Made by a program: the position numbers and the translations under genes. The notes beneath the pieces were generated by a model. The model was not told where the DNA came from. It worked only from the letters and a program-made list of their open reading frames with translations, and did no database searches. Positions 34,265-46,069 of a DNA stretch of 64,000 nt are shown in pieces. Within the stretch, counting starts at the first letter, position 1, and every line of letters starts with the position of its first letter. The stretch is from Polytrichum commune (lineage: Eukaryota; Streptophyta; Polytrichopsida; Polytrichales; Polytrichaceae), in the NCBI GenBank assembly GCA_950295325.1, contig OX485803.1:2606001-2670000 (forward strand). The letters are read 5' to 3'.

Positions 34265-37200
34265 ATGGACGCAGTTTCTTCAGAGGATGCTGAGCTCCAC
34301 TCATGTGCGTCGAAGTTGGGCGCAACTTCCAGCAGCGATCCTACTGAAGCAGGTACATCGAAGCTTTCTTCCTCTGCATCTCCTCTCACCCAGAGTCTCG
34401 AAGCTTTGAATCCGAATCTCCTACAAATCACTTGTAGATCTGCAATGACAACCTCACATTCCTTCACTGCGTATCTGGTATTTGCAACTGCTCATGAGAT
34501 CTGTCATGTAAGTGATGTGAACAACCTAAGTAAACTTCAAAACCTAATTTAATCTCCTACCTTAACCTCCTCAATTGGCTGATGGGTTCGATCTGTTCTC
34601 TAATGTCTACAAAATACATGTTGTAGCAACTCCTGGATCAGCCTGAATACCAGACCATGAACCTCTCCCACCAGCAATTTTTCAGCTTTTGCAAAACATA
34701 GTCCTTCATTGAAACTTACTGTGGAGCTGGTATTTGCAGCTGCTCATGGGATCTGTTATGTAAGTGCTGTGATTAGCCTAAGTAAACCTGAAATCTAATC
34801 TAATCTCCAACCTTAATATCCATATTGCCTGATGGGTTGGTATATTCTCCTCTAATATTTGCTAAACATCTGTTGGAGCAACTCCTGTGTATGAGCCTAC
34901 ATTCCAAGACTACGAACCTGTCACAGTCCTTCAGATTTTGGAAAAGACACATTCTTCTACTATGTAAGTACCTAATACGATTAATATAAGTAAACTTTCA
35001 ACCTAACTTAATCTTCTACCCTAATATCCTTATTTGCCTGATGGGTTTGCTATGCTCTTCTCCAATATCTGCAAAGCATATATTGTAGCAAGTCTAGCGT
35101 ACCAACCTAAATACCAGGCCACTCACTATCATTCCTTCACATTCTGCATCCTCTGAGGGTGAAGCCGGATTGAGTGCTTTATCAGTCTCTAGGAAGCATT
35201 TAAGCAAAGTGAAACAGACAATTCTTGAGGTGTATATGGGATATGCATCATAACATTCTGAGAAGCAAATGATAGGCCACTGCGGCCCTAAAGTTTGTAT
35301 TGAATAGGTGGTCAAGTGACTTGTGTGTGTGTGCGAGTGTGTGAAGTGCCCAGGGTTATTTTGTCAACTATGAATGAGAACTGTTTACTGGATAGATCGA
35401 ATTCCAATGAGGCTGAAAACGATTCCTACTATCGAAGCATAATGGCTGCACTTGTGCTGTTGGGCAGGTCAGCCTATAGAGGGTGCGGATGATGTTGCCG
35501 ACAACAACAGCACTGAAGTTGAAGGAAGAAAGCAGATGTTATCTCCTATAGAAAGTGCACCTGTTTCTCAAACGGACATGGATGTGGGTGCTTCAACAAA
35601 TGACATTGTAATGTCACCTGCACCAGCCGTCTCAGGGAGCAAAGTTGTACCTGATCCTGGTACGGAGTCCAGCCTATCCTCTGAGGAAGATGGAAAACAA
35701 CCAGTGCAAGGAGAACAAGGCGGAAGGATATCTGTGAAAGGTGAAGCTGTGGAGGAGAACATTGATATGAACAATGTGATCGTGAAAGCCGAAACACAAA
35801 ATGATGACACTGAAGTGAATGACGTAATAGTGAAAGCTGAAGCACAAAATGATGACACTGAAGCAAATGATGGAATTGTGGAAGCTGCAGCACAAAATGA
35901 TGACCCTGAAGCGAACGACAGCCCTGATTTGGTTCAAGATGCTCCCAGGTATACCAAGGTTTGAGGCGATTTCCATATGGCAGTTTTACATTGTGTTAAC
36001 CAACATTGGGCTGGTATTTAGGGCCATATATTGAATACATTGGATATATTGTTGTTTCTCCTCTCTGGGCTCTCACTGAGTCATAGTATACTTCTTTCAG
36101 GTGGTCATCAACAACAATAGGAACCTATGCAATCCAATGCAATGCCTGCTGGAAGTGGAGAGTCATACCCACAAAAGAGCAGTACGAAACACTAGGTGAG
36201 AATATCCTGGAGAAGCCATTTGTGTGTGAAAATGCACAAATATGGCGAGAGGATGCAAAGTGTGAGGATCCTTCAGATTTGGAGGATGATGAGCCAACCA
36301 TACTGTGGGCTGTAGACAAGCACAACATACCTTGCCCTCCACAAGGCTTTTACAGAAAAGTTGTTCTACGAGGAGAAAATTCAAAGAAATTTGCTGACAT
36401 GTGAGTAACAACGTCCACCTAATCCGTCCCTTTGGAAGTATCCTATTCAATGGCCATCGTCTTTCTTGAATGGTTTCTGCGAACCCTTGTTTACTTGAGC
36501 AATTCCCCCTTCCAATTTCATGAGTAAGATGCACTTTGTGTGCTTATCTGAATATCTATCCACATAGAATATCACATTGATCCTATATGATGAAGTATGG
36601 GAGCTGTGATTATTTGCTCACGCTCGTCAGAAACTGTGTTTTCTGTTTCACAGTTACTACAAAGCACCATGTGGAAAGACTTTGCGCTCCATGGTTCAAG
36701 TCCAAAAGTAAGTTTTGGCCTTGTCTAAATTATGCTTTCATTGACAGTTTCAGCTTTGCTTCTGCATGAGTCGATCATCTTGTTATGGAATTTGTTCATG
36801 TAGATCATCCAACACTTGGATGTAATCTTCCAAACGACACTAAGATGTTCTAAACTCACTTTGTTTTTCTCCTAAACCTTATACCCTCAAACCCTTGATC
36901 CCCTGATTGCTTAAACCCTTAAGCCGCTGAACCCTTACACCCTTGAAGTCTTAAATCCCTTGAAGCCTTAATTCCTTGAAGCCTTACACCCTTACACCCT
37001 TAATCCCTTAATCTTTTGAACCCCAAACCCTCCTACTGTGAATTCTTGTGCAGGTATTTGGAGGAAGCTGGACTTGGACTACACATCTCCCAGTTTTGCT
37101 TCACAAGCCCGAAACCTCGTCCAGGTGTGATCAAGCCGGCGCCAGGTGTGGTACAAAAGAGACCATTAAAGGTAGTGCCTGAGCCTCCCCGGAAGCGGAT

Positions 37201-37486
37201 GAAAGGAAGCATACAAGCTCCCACCTCGAATCCTGGGGGCCAGCAAGTCCAGGGCACTAATAAATTATCGTCTGCAAAGTCAAGAGAGCTTTCACCCCCG
37301 ACACCCAACGCTGCAGGTGAGCAAAGAACAAAAGTGGAAGAGAGCTCCGAAGCCCTCAACCCACTGATGGCTGTGAAGTGGGAAGTGGTTAAACCAGAAA
37401 TTGAGGAGGATGAGTTTATGGAAGAAGTAAAACCATCAACTGATCCTGCTGAGCATGGTATGACTACCTTGGAACAGCCGAGCTAG
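34265..37486 (+). CDS. CW-zinc-finger and methyl-CpG-binding-domain protein (plant MBD family)
   Basis: This is a nuclear chromatin protein of the plant MBD type. Five exons join in frame to 451 aa: 34265-34352, 35468-35948, 36101-36400, 36654-36707 and 37054-37486, all GT-AG. Residues 1-190 are acidic and Ser-rich, with three 16-residue repeats (about 131-178). The CW zinc finger (about 199-250) has Cys203, Cys206, Trp209, Cys232 and Cys244 (QCNACWKWRVIP ... FVCENAQIW ... KCEDP). CW modules commonly bind methylated H3K4. The MBD (about 259-315) has PPQGFYRKVVLRGE and YYKAPCGKTLRSMVQVQKYL. The C-terminus is Pro/Lys/Glu-rich with a basic PPRKRMKG, a likely nuclear localisation signal. CW followed by MBD matches a plant MBD subclass. 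Exon 1 is the least certain: it fits by phase and has a CACCATGG start, but has no homology support. Confidence 0.88.
34475..35105. repeat. Degenerate tandem triplication in intron 1 of the CW/MBD gene
   Basis: Three copies start their common core at about 34505, 34757 and 34961. They share ATGTAAGTG, AAGTAAAC, CTAATCTAATCTCC-like blocks, TTGCCTGATGGGTT and GTAGCAACTCCTG-like blocks. The unit is about 250 bp between copies 1 and 2 and about 205 bp between copies 2 and 3. Confidence 0.8.
35770..35913 (+). repeat. Coding minisatellite, three 48-bp units
   Basis: Units at 35770, 35818 and 35866 each encode 16 residues of the pattern N-x-x-I-V-(K/E)-A-x-x-Q-N-D-D-x-E-(V/A). The 48-bp length keeps the frame, so unit number could vary without harming the protein. 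Confidence 0.92.
36880..37030. repeat. Degenerate CCCTTNAA-type repeats in the last intron of the CW/MBD gene
   Basis: The stretch is a run of imperfect units such as AAACCCTT, ACACCCTTGAAG and AATCCCTTGAAGCCTTA, with overlapping spacing. It resembles a scrambled telomere-type repeat (CCCTAAA) but no unit matches the telomere repeat exactly. It stops about 20 bp before the 3' splice site. Confidence 0.75.
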
Positions 37487-38814
37487 AAGAAGCTCAAACA
37501 GCTGGAATGGCAATCAGCAACAAAAACTCCTGCTGGTAATCTACTCTACAATTTGGAATGGTGAGGGGCCCAACACAAACAGGCTTGGATGGCATGGATC
37601 CAAACTACCATGGAGGGCACTCTATTTCAACTTCACTAGTGCCGGAATGTAGTTTTCATGTGGGATTCAGAGAGGTCTCAACCAAATTTAGGATTGACAC
37701 ATGGTGAAACTTGAAGGTTTTATTTTAGTTTTTCCGTTGGAATAGAGAGCCCTCTACGGTAGTCATTTTGGAAAGGGTGAACGGCAAGGGTGCATGGGCA
37801 TTGCTGGAGTTGCTGTTTTAAAGCTCCAAAACAGCTTGCTGTTGATGGCAACATATTGGGTGGATGGTGCAAGGAGATGGCCTATGACATTAATTCATAT
37901 GCACAGGTGCAACAGGCTGAAACAATATACATGAATGAGGGCAGACAACCTGTGGACCACTTATCGGGCTTATCGTGTTTTTGAGCTATGGGAGGCTCTA
38001 AATGGCCCTAATCAACGGAGTAAATTCTTGGAGGTTGTCATTGCAATGGTTGATTTGTGGCTATGTGAGATGTATAGAAAGCCTGCTTGCTGAAGATCCC
38101 TAGCCTTCAAGGCTCGAGCCGCTACATTGATACTGAGGAGAGTTTCTCTACATCCACTTTTTGTGAACTCTAGATCATGATGTGCACATTGTTTTCTAGC
38201 CATAGCAGCTGAGAGTCTTGGATATTTAATGAACATGTGTTACTACTACCTACAACTAGATAACTCCATGAAGCTGCAGCACCAAAGGTCCTCTGTCAAA
38301 ATGAGGCTGTAAGAATTTTTTCTTGTGTAGCATTTGTGTGTTCAGTGTCATTTTCCATAAGTTTTGGATGAGCACCTTATACTCCACTTCATTACTTTGG
38401 AATTGATCTTGTAAGGTTTAATGGCTACGTATCGAGAAATCTACATGTAAAATGTATTGCCTCCTTCCCAAAATGTTGTTGCATTATGGAAATCTAAATG
38501 CCAATGGCTCTTCCTGCATCTCCCTCCTGGACCATTCTAAATAGCGACTGAAGTTGCAAGAAGCGAACTTGAACACAGGTTGTAAAATTTGGTGAACCTT
38601 TTAATGTTGGCAGCATTGACACCCTTGTAGACTGGTGATCGATTGCTAACCTTGCCAGGTTCTAATCATTGAGAACTCAATGTTTCTTAGGAGGTACATA
38701 TACCATTAGGAATCTAGAAAACATGTGTTGCTGGAATCCGGTGCCAGGAACCAGATAACTTAATAATCTAGTTGCAGTCATCTTCCGCAACTCCTTTGTA
38801 TTGCATTCGTCTCA
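37487..38814. other. 3' flank of the CW/MBD gene
   Basis: It presumably holds the 3' UTR. No further coding region recognised. Confidence 0.45.
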
Positions 38815-39275
38815 CCCAACACCATCAAAATTAAGATTCGATGATCTCATGGAAGCTTTTCTTGCTAAAGATTGGAAACCTTCCCATCTCTTGGGCAATG
38901 AACTAGATAACCTCCACCTCTAGGTTTCTGAAATATGAAGGTGAACTATACTTGAAGCAATCATTGACACCATCCCAATGCAAGATCATTGTTGCTCCCG
39001 CACCTAGAATCATAGACTTGCCATTGGAATTGGGTTGTAGTTGACAATCTCTATCTTTAGAGATGTTATATTGTGCCTTCTTTCCTCTTGAGATGTGGTT
39101 GAAAACGAGGCAGATTTTGTGTTGGGAGTGTTCTTTATAACTCCATTAGAAATAAATTTCAATCATAATTAGAGAATGTAGATCATAATTAGAAGTTTCA
39201 AATCTTTTTTTCAATTGGGCCCTCAAGTCAATATTAGCCTCTATCTCTATCCACACTCCACCATCTCTAGGCCGA
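38815..39275 (+). pseudogene. LINE-type reverse transcriptase C-terminal remnant
   Basis: It encodes FDDLMEAFLAKDWKPSHLLG, then YEGELYLKQSLTPSQCKII, and, with stops and frameshifts, DVVENEADFVLG. It parallels the better preserved copy at 54085-54535, where CHFCSYNVVENEAHF followed by LECPLYDSIRDKF forms the C-x2-C...H-x-C pattern seen at the C-terminus of plant non-LTR reverse transcriptases. Inactive. Confidence 0.7.
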
Positions 39276-40167
39276 TTAATTTTTTGAGGAGTTACAGTCA
39301 AAAAGAATACCTATCATAGAAGTGACATCAAGAGTTTGACCACAATCACTCAATTTCGAGGAATCACGTGTGTGAAATGATGATGATTTGCACTACCAAA
39401 GTGCTTTTGTGCCTTGCAATTTAGATTGCCAACCTCCCTAAAGTTTGGATGCCGTCAAGACAATTGACAATAACAGAGATTTGCCAATGACCTGTAAGAT
39501 AAATGCTTTCATGGGAACGCAAGACCATCGCACAATTCCTCCATTTTAAAGCACAAATTTGCAGGTCCAAATATATCTGCCTTTGCGTGTAGTTGAGGCA
39601 GGAGAGAAGAGTCTAATTCAGGAAAGAACGACCTTACTCGGCAAAGACAGAAGTCGGAGGAAGCATGCCTACTCAGCAAAGAGAGAGCACTCACAATGGG
39701 ACTCAACCATAAGAGAGAAGAGACGGTTGAGAACATTTTAATACAAACCACGCGCTTTACACAGGCAGTGGAAGAGTATAAACACCTATGGAATACAATG
39801 CTGCGTCTCCCATCCAAGAGGTATTCCACCCCTACCTGCTGACGAGATATCATGTGATTGCCGGTTGCAATCCTCACCCAATTCCAAGGGAGAAGCATTT
39901 TAATTTGTTTCGCTACTTGTGAGTAATCCAAACTCCTCAAACCGCAGAATGCTGCTGGGTGTTGTGGTAATCTATGGTTTCTTGTGTATCTGTGTGCTAG
40001 TGTACCTTCTGTTCTATCTAACTTACATGAGATTACTGCAGGAAACATAATGGCACCGGAAGCACGATTGGAATTACTGCCTCTTCAGCTTAGCTAAGCT
40101 GTGGTGCCAAAAGCCTCCTGCGTGATCTGCTTACAAAATTTAACTAAGAGCTGCTATTTCGCGAAGG
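39276..40167. other. 3' flank of the NPH3-family gene
   Basis: It lies immediately downstream of the stop codon of the minus-strand gene and probably holds its 3' UTR. A 179-codon minus-strand frame here (39509-40048) shows no domain and I do not treat it as coding. Confidence 0.45.
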
Positions 40168-43100
40168 TCAAGAATGGCGATGATGCCTTACCGGCCTCTC
40201 CGAATCGCTGCTGGAGCTGTAATCCGTGTCTGCAATACGGTCCCTGTGATGCATTTTGCGGTGGTGATGGTGCTGGCGGTGGTTGCTGCCGTGATGCTCA
40301 GAGCTGTCTTTGTTGTGCCCGTTGCTGTGGTTACTTGCGGTGGATGCATGGTGATCCTTGCTGTGATGCCGATGGTCTGAGCTGTGATGATCCTTACGAT
40401 GATGGTGAGCAGTGTGCTCCGGAGTGTGGTGGCTACGACGATGGTGACGATCCTCGGAGCCATCTCGGTGACGGTGGTGGGAATGGTGATGCCTTTCCTC
40501 AGAATTTGAGCCTCTGTGTCCGTTTTTATCAGTCACACTCCACCGACGGTGCTCCTCGGAATACTCTCTATAGTCACGACGATGATGACCTGCGCTAGTG
40601 TCCCGGCTTCGATGATGGCTTCTGTGCTGTTCTTGATAAAGGCTGGGAGCGCTGGATGTCGACACAAAGGAGCCCTCGCTGGATACTGACTCTGTGTCGG
40701 AGTCTCTGTGGCGTTGGCGACGGCGTCTCTCCGGAATCTTCGTGGCATCAACCTTATGATGGCTTTTGCGAAGCTCTACATGATTTGAACCTCCTTTCGC
40801 CTGCTCTGATGATGCTTTAGGCACAGTCGTAGGCTCAGGTGTACTAAGTACATTCTGCTGAATTTCCTTGGGAGCTGCCTCCGTTGCCACTGCCTCCGGG
40901 GTGATTTCACTCTTCGGGGGTGGGACTGTTGGAGTGACTTCGTTCACAATAGCAGCAGGAGCAGGAGCAGGATCAGGAGAAGCGACTTTGACTTGCAAGG
41001 GGGTTTCAATTTTGAGCTCTGGTGCTTTCGGCAGCGGCGGTTGAATGGTAGGTAAATCAGTGGGGTGAACGATCTTCATCTGATACAGAGGCGGGGTGTC
41101 GATCCTTTGCTTCTCCGTAAATATCTTCTGCGTGGTGTGTTCTCTCTGCAGTTCCCAATCCTTGGAGAAGTGGTGGTGGTCTTTGGAGTGGAATGGCTTC
41201 GCCATTTTTTTCCACCCGGAGCTCCATCCGGATTTGTTTTTCGAGGATGCCTTCGTCAGCTCCTCCACCTTTTAAATTCCCACACCAGTTTATTTATGTC
41301 AGAGACCTACATCAATTACAAAATTTTAGCAAATCCAACTATGAGCAGATTAGGATTTTGAGAGGAATCACGTACATGGTAAAATACCTGATGTGTCATC
41401 CCCGTGTAATCATGGGCCAGGTCCTGGAACTTCTTGTTCATGCTGTCCATTTCGATGTGCAGGTTGTCTACGAGGCTGAGGCGGTTCTTGAGGAGTTCGA
41501 TCTCTTGCAATGCACTTCGAAGCAGCTCAATGTCCGACATGGCCGTCTTCAAGCCTTCCTTGACGGTCAAACCGCCCGGCAGCAGAGAGCTCACCGCACT
41601 GGCGACACTGTGAGCTGTGGCAACAGAACCCGCATTGCTGCTCGCAAGGCTAACAATGCTCGAAGAGCTTCTGCCTGTACTAGAGCTCGAAGTGGGAATA
41701 GTAAGAGATGACGAAGTCCTCGAGGTGGTCGAAGTGAAGCTGGCGGTAGTGCTATCGAGGCCCTTATCGTTGATTACAGCGCTGCCTGTGATGGCATTCC
41801 GAATTTTCACTTGCTCGCTGAAGAGCACCTGCAACCCCGGAGCAGTAAATCATCACCAAGTCAAACATTGCTCTTCAATTTCTACATAACTTGGAGAAAA
41901 ACATGATCTTGACCCAAAAAAAGGTGGAAATAATTACCTGCACAACAAATCGCAGAGGGAGACGCTCATTTGAGGCTGCGTGTGTGCACGCACTTAGGGA
42001 AAGCGCTTGCACGTCCATGACACGGCACAACTTCTTGCGATCTTGCTCCGTCAAGGCTGGATGTGACTGTATCACCAATTCATATTCATCGATCAAAATG
42101 TGAATATTTTCACTTGGGCCAGCAGATAGCTCAACTAATGGAACTTCCCATGATTAAAAAGTAAAGATACTTAGAATAGGAAAAGAATGGACCAAGAACT
42201 TCGAAGAAATCTCCACGGGACTTACCCTGAGAAAGCTATCAATCGATTTGTAGATGGAGTCGTCTGAGTCTCTAGGAAATTCTGTGTACAAATCGGCCAG
42301 CGCCGCAAACTTGGCGAGAGGTATGCTGGAGTCCTTCGAAACCTCCTCAAGGTAGACCTCCAAAAGCCGCGCAACTTTAACATTTGAAGTCGTGGCTGGA
42401 AGTTGCGGTTTCCTGTTCGGACCTTCCGTGATAGGGAATTTCTTTTCGAGCTTCACACTTTCGTCGCCGGATGAACTTGGCGTGCTCATTAAGCTGGACA
42501 AACTTGTTCGAGACGACTCACTCGAAGTGCGACTTGTTCGAGATGATTCGCTCGACGTGCGACTAGAACTCGTACCCGAATTAGTAGACTCGCTCACACT
42601 CGATCCTGACACAGTGCGGTCACTAGTACTACTACTTGATCCGGAGCCGCTGCGATCACTTGCACTTCCTGTAGTTACACTTGTGATGCTTGTTCCCGTC
42701 TGGCTTGAATGCGAGAGGCTGCTGCTAGACCTGGGGCTCAGGGGCGGGCTTCCTCCAGAGCCTTTTTCCTAAACGGACGGGAAAAAGATGGTTGCGTGTG
42801 AATTCAATGCTTCGTTACACACAAATCGTTATTCTACGAGAACAAGGAGAAATACGCCACTGTTAAGGAATCCATGGAAAGTACTCACATGATGTGAGGA
42901 GAAGCTAAGCCAAGGTAATTTACCTGCAGATAGTGCTCTACGATTTGGTACACCACGTCGATGTCATACGTGGAGTCCCCGGTGGTGCTATAAGCAGGGA
43001 GGAGAAGATCATTCACGGAAACTTCATCGAGCTGAACACCAATCCGCCTCGCCAGATCCATCTTGCACATAGCACCAGCATTCACCATGCAAGCGACCCG

Positions 43101-44529
43101 CAGCAGATTGAGCAAAAACTTGTTGGAGATTGAATCCGCCTGAGAAGGAAGCAAGCTCACAATGCCTTGAAGAATAGCGCGCTTCTTGTGTTGTTCCTTG
43201 TTCGCATCCTTGGTAGAAAAATCCTGGTCATTTAATCCTGCGACCACTTTCACGCTGCCCTGCAATGATCCCCCTTTGCTTCGTGGCGTGAGAGCATAAG
43301 TCTCCTTCGACAGCCCTAGCCATTTCTGTGCATAGTGCAGCACCGCTGCCGCCACCATTGTGTAATTCATCCCCTTCATGTTTACGGCGTGGATCACTCT
43401 GATGAACGTGTCGATGTACAGTGATGAAACATCATCGAACCACCAATCTCGAGGTGACTCCTTCGCTCCTGCTTTCGTCGAGAAAGACCACCGGATGCCG
43501 TGCGGATCGGTACTGGCCTTCCATGCAACAGACTCGCTGCACCTCCGCACAATCTCCAGCTCCTCCGCCCACGGTTTCAGGTCCGAGCAAGTCTTGAGCA
43601 CACTGATGGAGTTTGTCCACGAGCCTAACACCACACGGTTGAGGTACTCTTCTGTCTTCGAGATTAAGTTTCCCTCTCCTAGACTATCACTCATTTCCAG
43701 GTACTCGGCGGCGCAACGGATAGAGCCAACATTGGTGGGAGTGAGCTCAACATCACCTCCGTAAAGAAACCTCGCAGCCATTTCAAACGCATCGGAGCCC
43801 CCTGGTATGTCGGGTAACAGAATGCGAATCTTTCCTGTGTCACGCGACTCGAACACCAGGCGGTTCAGCCTCCCGCTTCTGGAGAGGAGAGGAAACTGCA
43901 GATTGCACGGTGATAGATCATCATCATTAGCATTCTGATAAGGAACACAATTAGACATTATTTCCAAATGCTTTTGTTGACGAAATCAGTTACAACTGGC
44001 AAGAGAGCCAAAAAAAAAAGACCGGAAAAGTGTGGAGAGGAGCTTGAGCGAAGACGTACCTTGTGTAAATAGAAGCTTCGATCCCCGGCTTCAACTTGCA
44101 GATTACTCTGCAGCTCTGTAGCTCCAGCCCTGCCGTGCAATAATATCAAGGATGGTGTTAAAACAGCTCGGCAGATGCAATCATAAAGAAGGAGAATTTT
44201 ATGTGGGCCTGTTTCATCAGTGACCAAACCGTTCCTCTGAATTTCTCACCAGAACCACGAAAAGAGCACCTGAACGCGAAAAACATTGCCAGGTTCGAGG
44301 AAGTTCTGCAAGAAAAAGAAGCAAAAAGTTGTAGAAATCAGGAGTTCGGTAGACAGCAGTAAGTGTACCAGGAATTTATTTTTCCTGGTTGACGATAAGC
44401 CGATCTCCTTTCGACCTTGGTCATCATGTCCATCCCTATGTCGATGTCTATGAAATTAGCACTGCCGCCCGGTCCAGTCAGATCCTGGCCAATGCTCCTC
44501 TCCGCATCCTTCCTATAACTTGTGTGCAT
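40168..44529 (-). CDS. NPH3/RPT2-family BTB protein with Ser-rich insert and His-rich tail
   Basis: NPH3 proteins are plant-specific BTB adaptors of phototropin signalling and polar auxin transport; some serve CUL3 ubiquitin ligases. Seven minus-strand exons join in frame to 1138 aa: 44529-44369, 44129-44060, 43895-42924, 42768-42226, 42066-41938, 41828-41388 and 41268-40168, all GT-AG. An in-frame TGA lies 12 bases before the ATG, fixing the start if exon 1 is unspliced upstream. The BTB (about 58-165) has EAGDRSFYLHKFPLLSRSGR. The NPH3 domain (about 228-640) has WWFDDVSSLYIDTFIRVIHA and LTEQDRKKLCRVMD...HAASNERLPLRFVVQ. A coiled coil lies at about 715-770, then SGWSSGWKKM. Oddities: about 100 Ser/Thr-rich residues (403-505) inside the NPH3 domain, and about 350 C-terminal residues ending in an Arg/Ser/His-rich stretch. 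Most family members have about 550-700 residues. The family is certain; subclade and function are not. Confidence 0.96.
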
Positions 44530-46069
44530 TGTCACTGCGCCTCAGAGCATCGCTAGCATTCTCCCGCCTACTTTCGTGCTCTTCCCTGCTGAAATACACC
44601 GCAACATAACCTCCCTGTGCCAGAAGCACCGTCCTCAAAACAACTTGGAGTCGATTCAATCGGTTGTTTGCAAGTAAGTGAACGAGGCGAACAAGAAGAC
44701 AGATATTGGAACCCTCACTCAGAACGTCGCGGCCCGCCTGCAAAGAGGCAAAAAGTTGGAAATGCGAGAAAAGAGACAAGTAGCATTTTCTGGAGAATCA
44801 TCAGCAACCGTCTGCAAACCGAAGAGACAAAGAACACTCTCTTTTCCATCACGCCTTATGAACTAATAAGCGAGAGGCTGCAGACACCATGAGTGTGCCA
44901 AGACGCCTCGAGAGTGAAGTCGTCCTAGTTCCAATGATCGTTGCAACAAGTGACAAATATTGGAACCTCACTAAACTTACTTGAAAGATAGTGGCGGGGG
45001 TGGGACCCGTTCCCTCTTAAAAAAGCCCGCCACAATAGCCAAACTGCCGCTGCTGCTTGCTGCTTTCATCAGAAGCGGCCTCTAGCATCCGGTGGATCGA
45101 TCCCTGACCTGCCTGCCTGCCTGCCTTTCGCTCCGAAAGGCAAAGCGATCCAAATTAGTCACTTTTTACTTCTACGTCTTCCTAATCATAGCAACTTCAA
45201 CCTGTTCATCCCAAATTCACCAGCGGCCACCGTCAACATTCCCCTAGCTCACATCCACCTGATCGATATATAGCCATCATTCAACGCAGTAATAACTCCT
45301 CACACTCCAAACAATTCCTACCCTTACCCACCTTACCCCTTCCCCTTCCCCTTCCCCGTCTCTCCGCCGCCGATTACACAAGGACAACTACGTACAGTCA
45401 TGTGAATCCCCCGAATAAAAAAGCTCAAGGAAATTCATCCTACGTCAACAGTAGCGCTTACATACACACACACACACACACATATACACATGCATGCATG
45501 CACGCAAGCCGCTGTTCCGATCAACTCGGTGCATCAGCATCAGATCAACTCGGTTCTTAACTTTTAAGCAGCGATGTCATATGACTTTCCCACCTCTCTT
45601 TTATGACTGACATGTGAAGTGCACCGCTCTCATCACTGCACATTAATCGACCTTGGGCATCGCAATTTGCTTCACTTCTAGTGCCCAGGGCGGGCGGGCG
45701 GCACTTGCAAGATCGGAGCCAGTGGAGCAGTGCGAGAGTTATGACATCCCACCTGCGTCAGTCAGTGTTTTAGGATGCTGGTGACTCAGCCAACGTGATG
45801 AGGGATGAGAACGACGACGAGTTTCATCCACGACGACGATCGATGGATCAACGGAGTTCATCCTCACCGACCGCGCCATCCACCCACCCACCCGTGCTTT
45901 TTCAATCGGCTCATCATCACCATCATTATTGATTAGTTTTGGGGTTCCACTAATAAGCAAAAAGAAAAGCTCTGACTTTAGGGTTGATTACCTAGTTAGG
46001 TGTTGCCACGTGTCGTTCTCACATTGGGGCAGGCTTCACTTGAAATTCATGTGGGCCTTACATTCCGCC
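44530..46069. other. Upstream region of the NPH3-family gene
   Basis: Likely promoter and 5' UTR (minus strand). It contains simple repeats: CTGC/CCTG near 45103-45124, CTTCCC near 45335-45356, and CA/TGCA runs at 45461-45505. The ORFs in this interval carry no recognisable domain. Confidence 0.45.

Noticed and set aside
34114-34467. Minus-strand 117-codon frame
   Set aside because: It is antisense to the proposed first exon of the CW/MBD gene. It has no domain and no continuation by splicing that I can see.
35546-35893. Minus-strand frames with repeated His/Ser/Phe residues
   Set aside because: Antisense shadows of the 48-bp coding repeat and acidic arm of the CW/MBD gene.
35949-36122. Apparent frameshift between the acidic arm and the CW finger of the MBD gene
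   Set aside because: Splicing from the donor after 35948 (CCC AG) to the acceptor before 36101 (G TGG TCA) keeps the frame straight through to the CW finger. The shift appears only if the later donor at 35958 is assumed.
39509-40048. Minus-strand 179-codon frame downstream of the NPH3-family gene
   Set aside because: No recognisable domain and irregular composition. The NPH3-family CDS already ends with a clean stop, so this is more likely 3' UTR or flank.
40101-40598. Plus-strand 165-codon Cys-rich frame, with further overlapping frames in the same interval
   Set aside because: It is antisense to the His-codon-rich last exon of the NPH3-family gene; the His and Asp codons read as Met/Val or Cys/Gly on other frames. 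It has no splice or start support.
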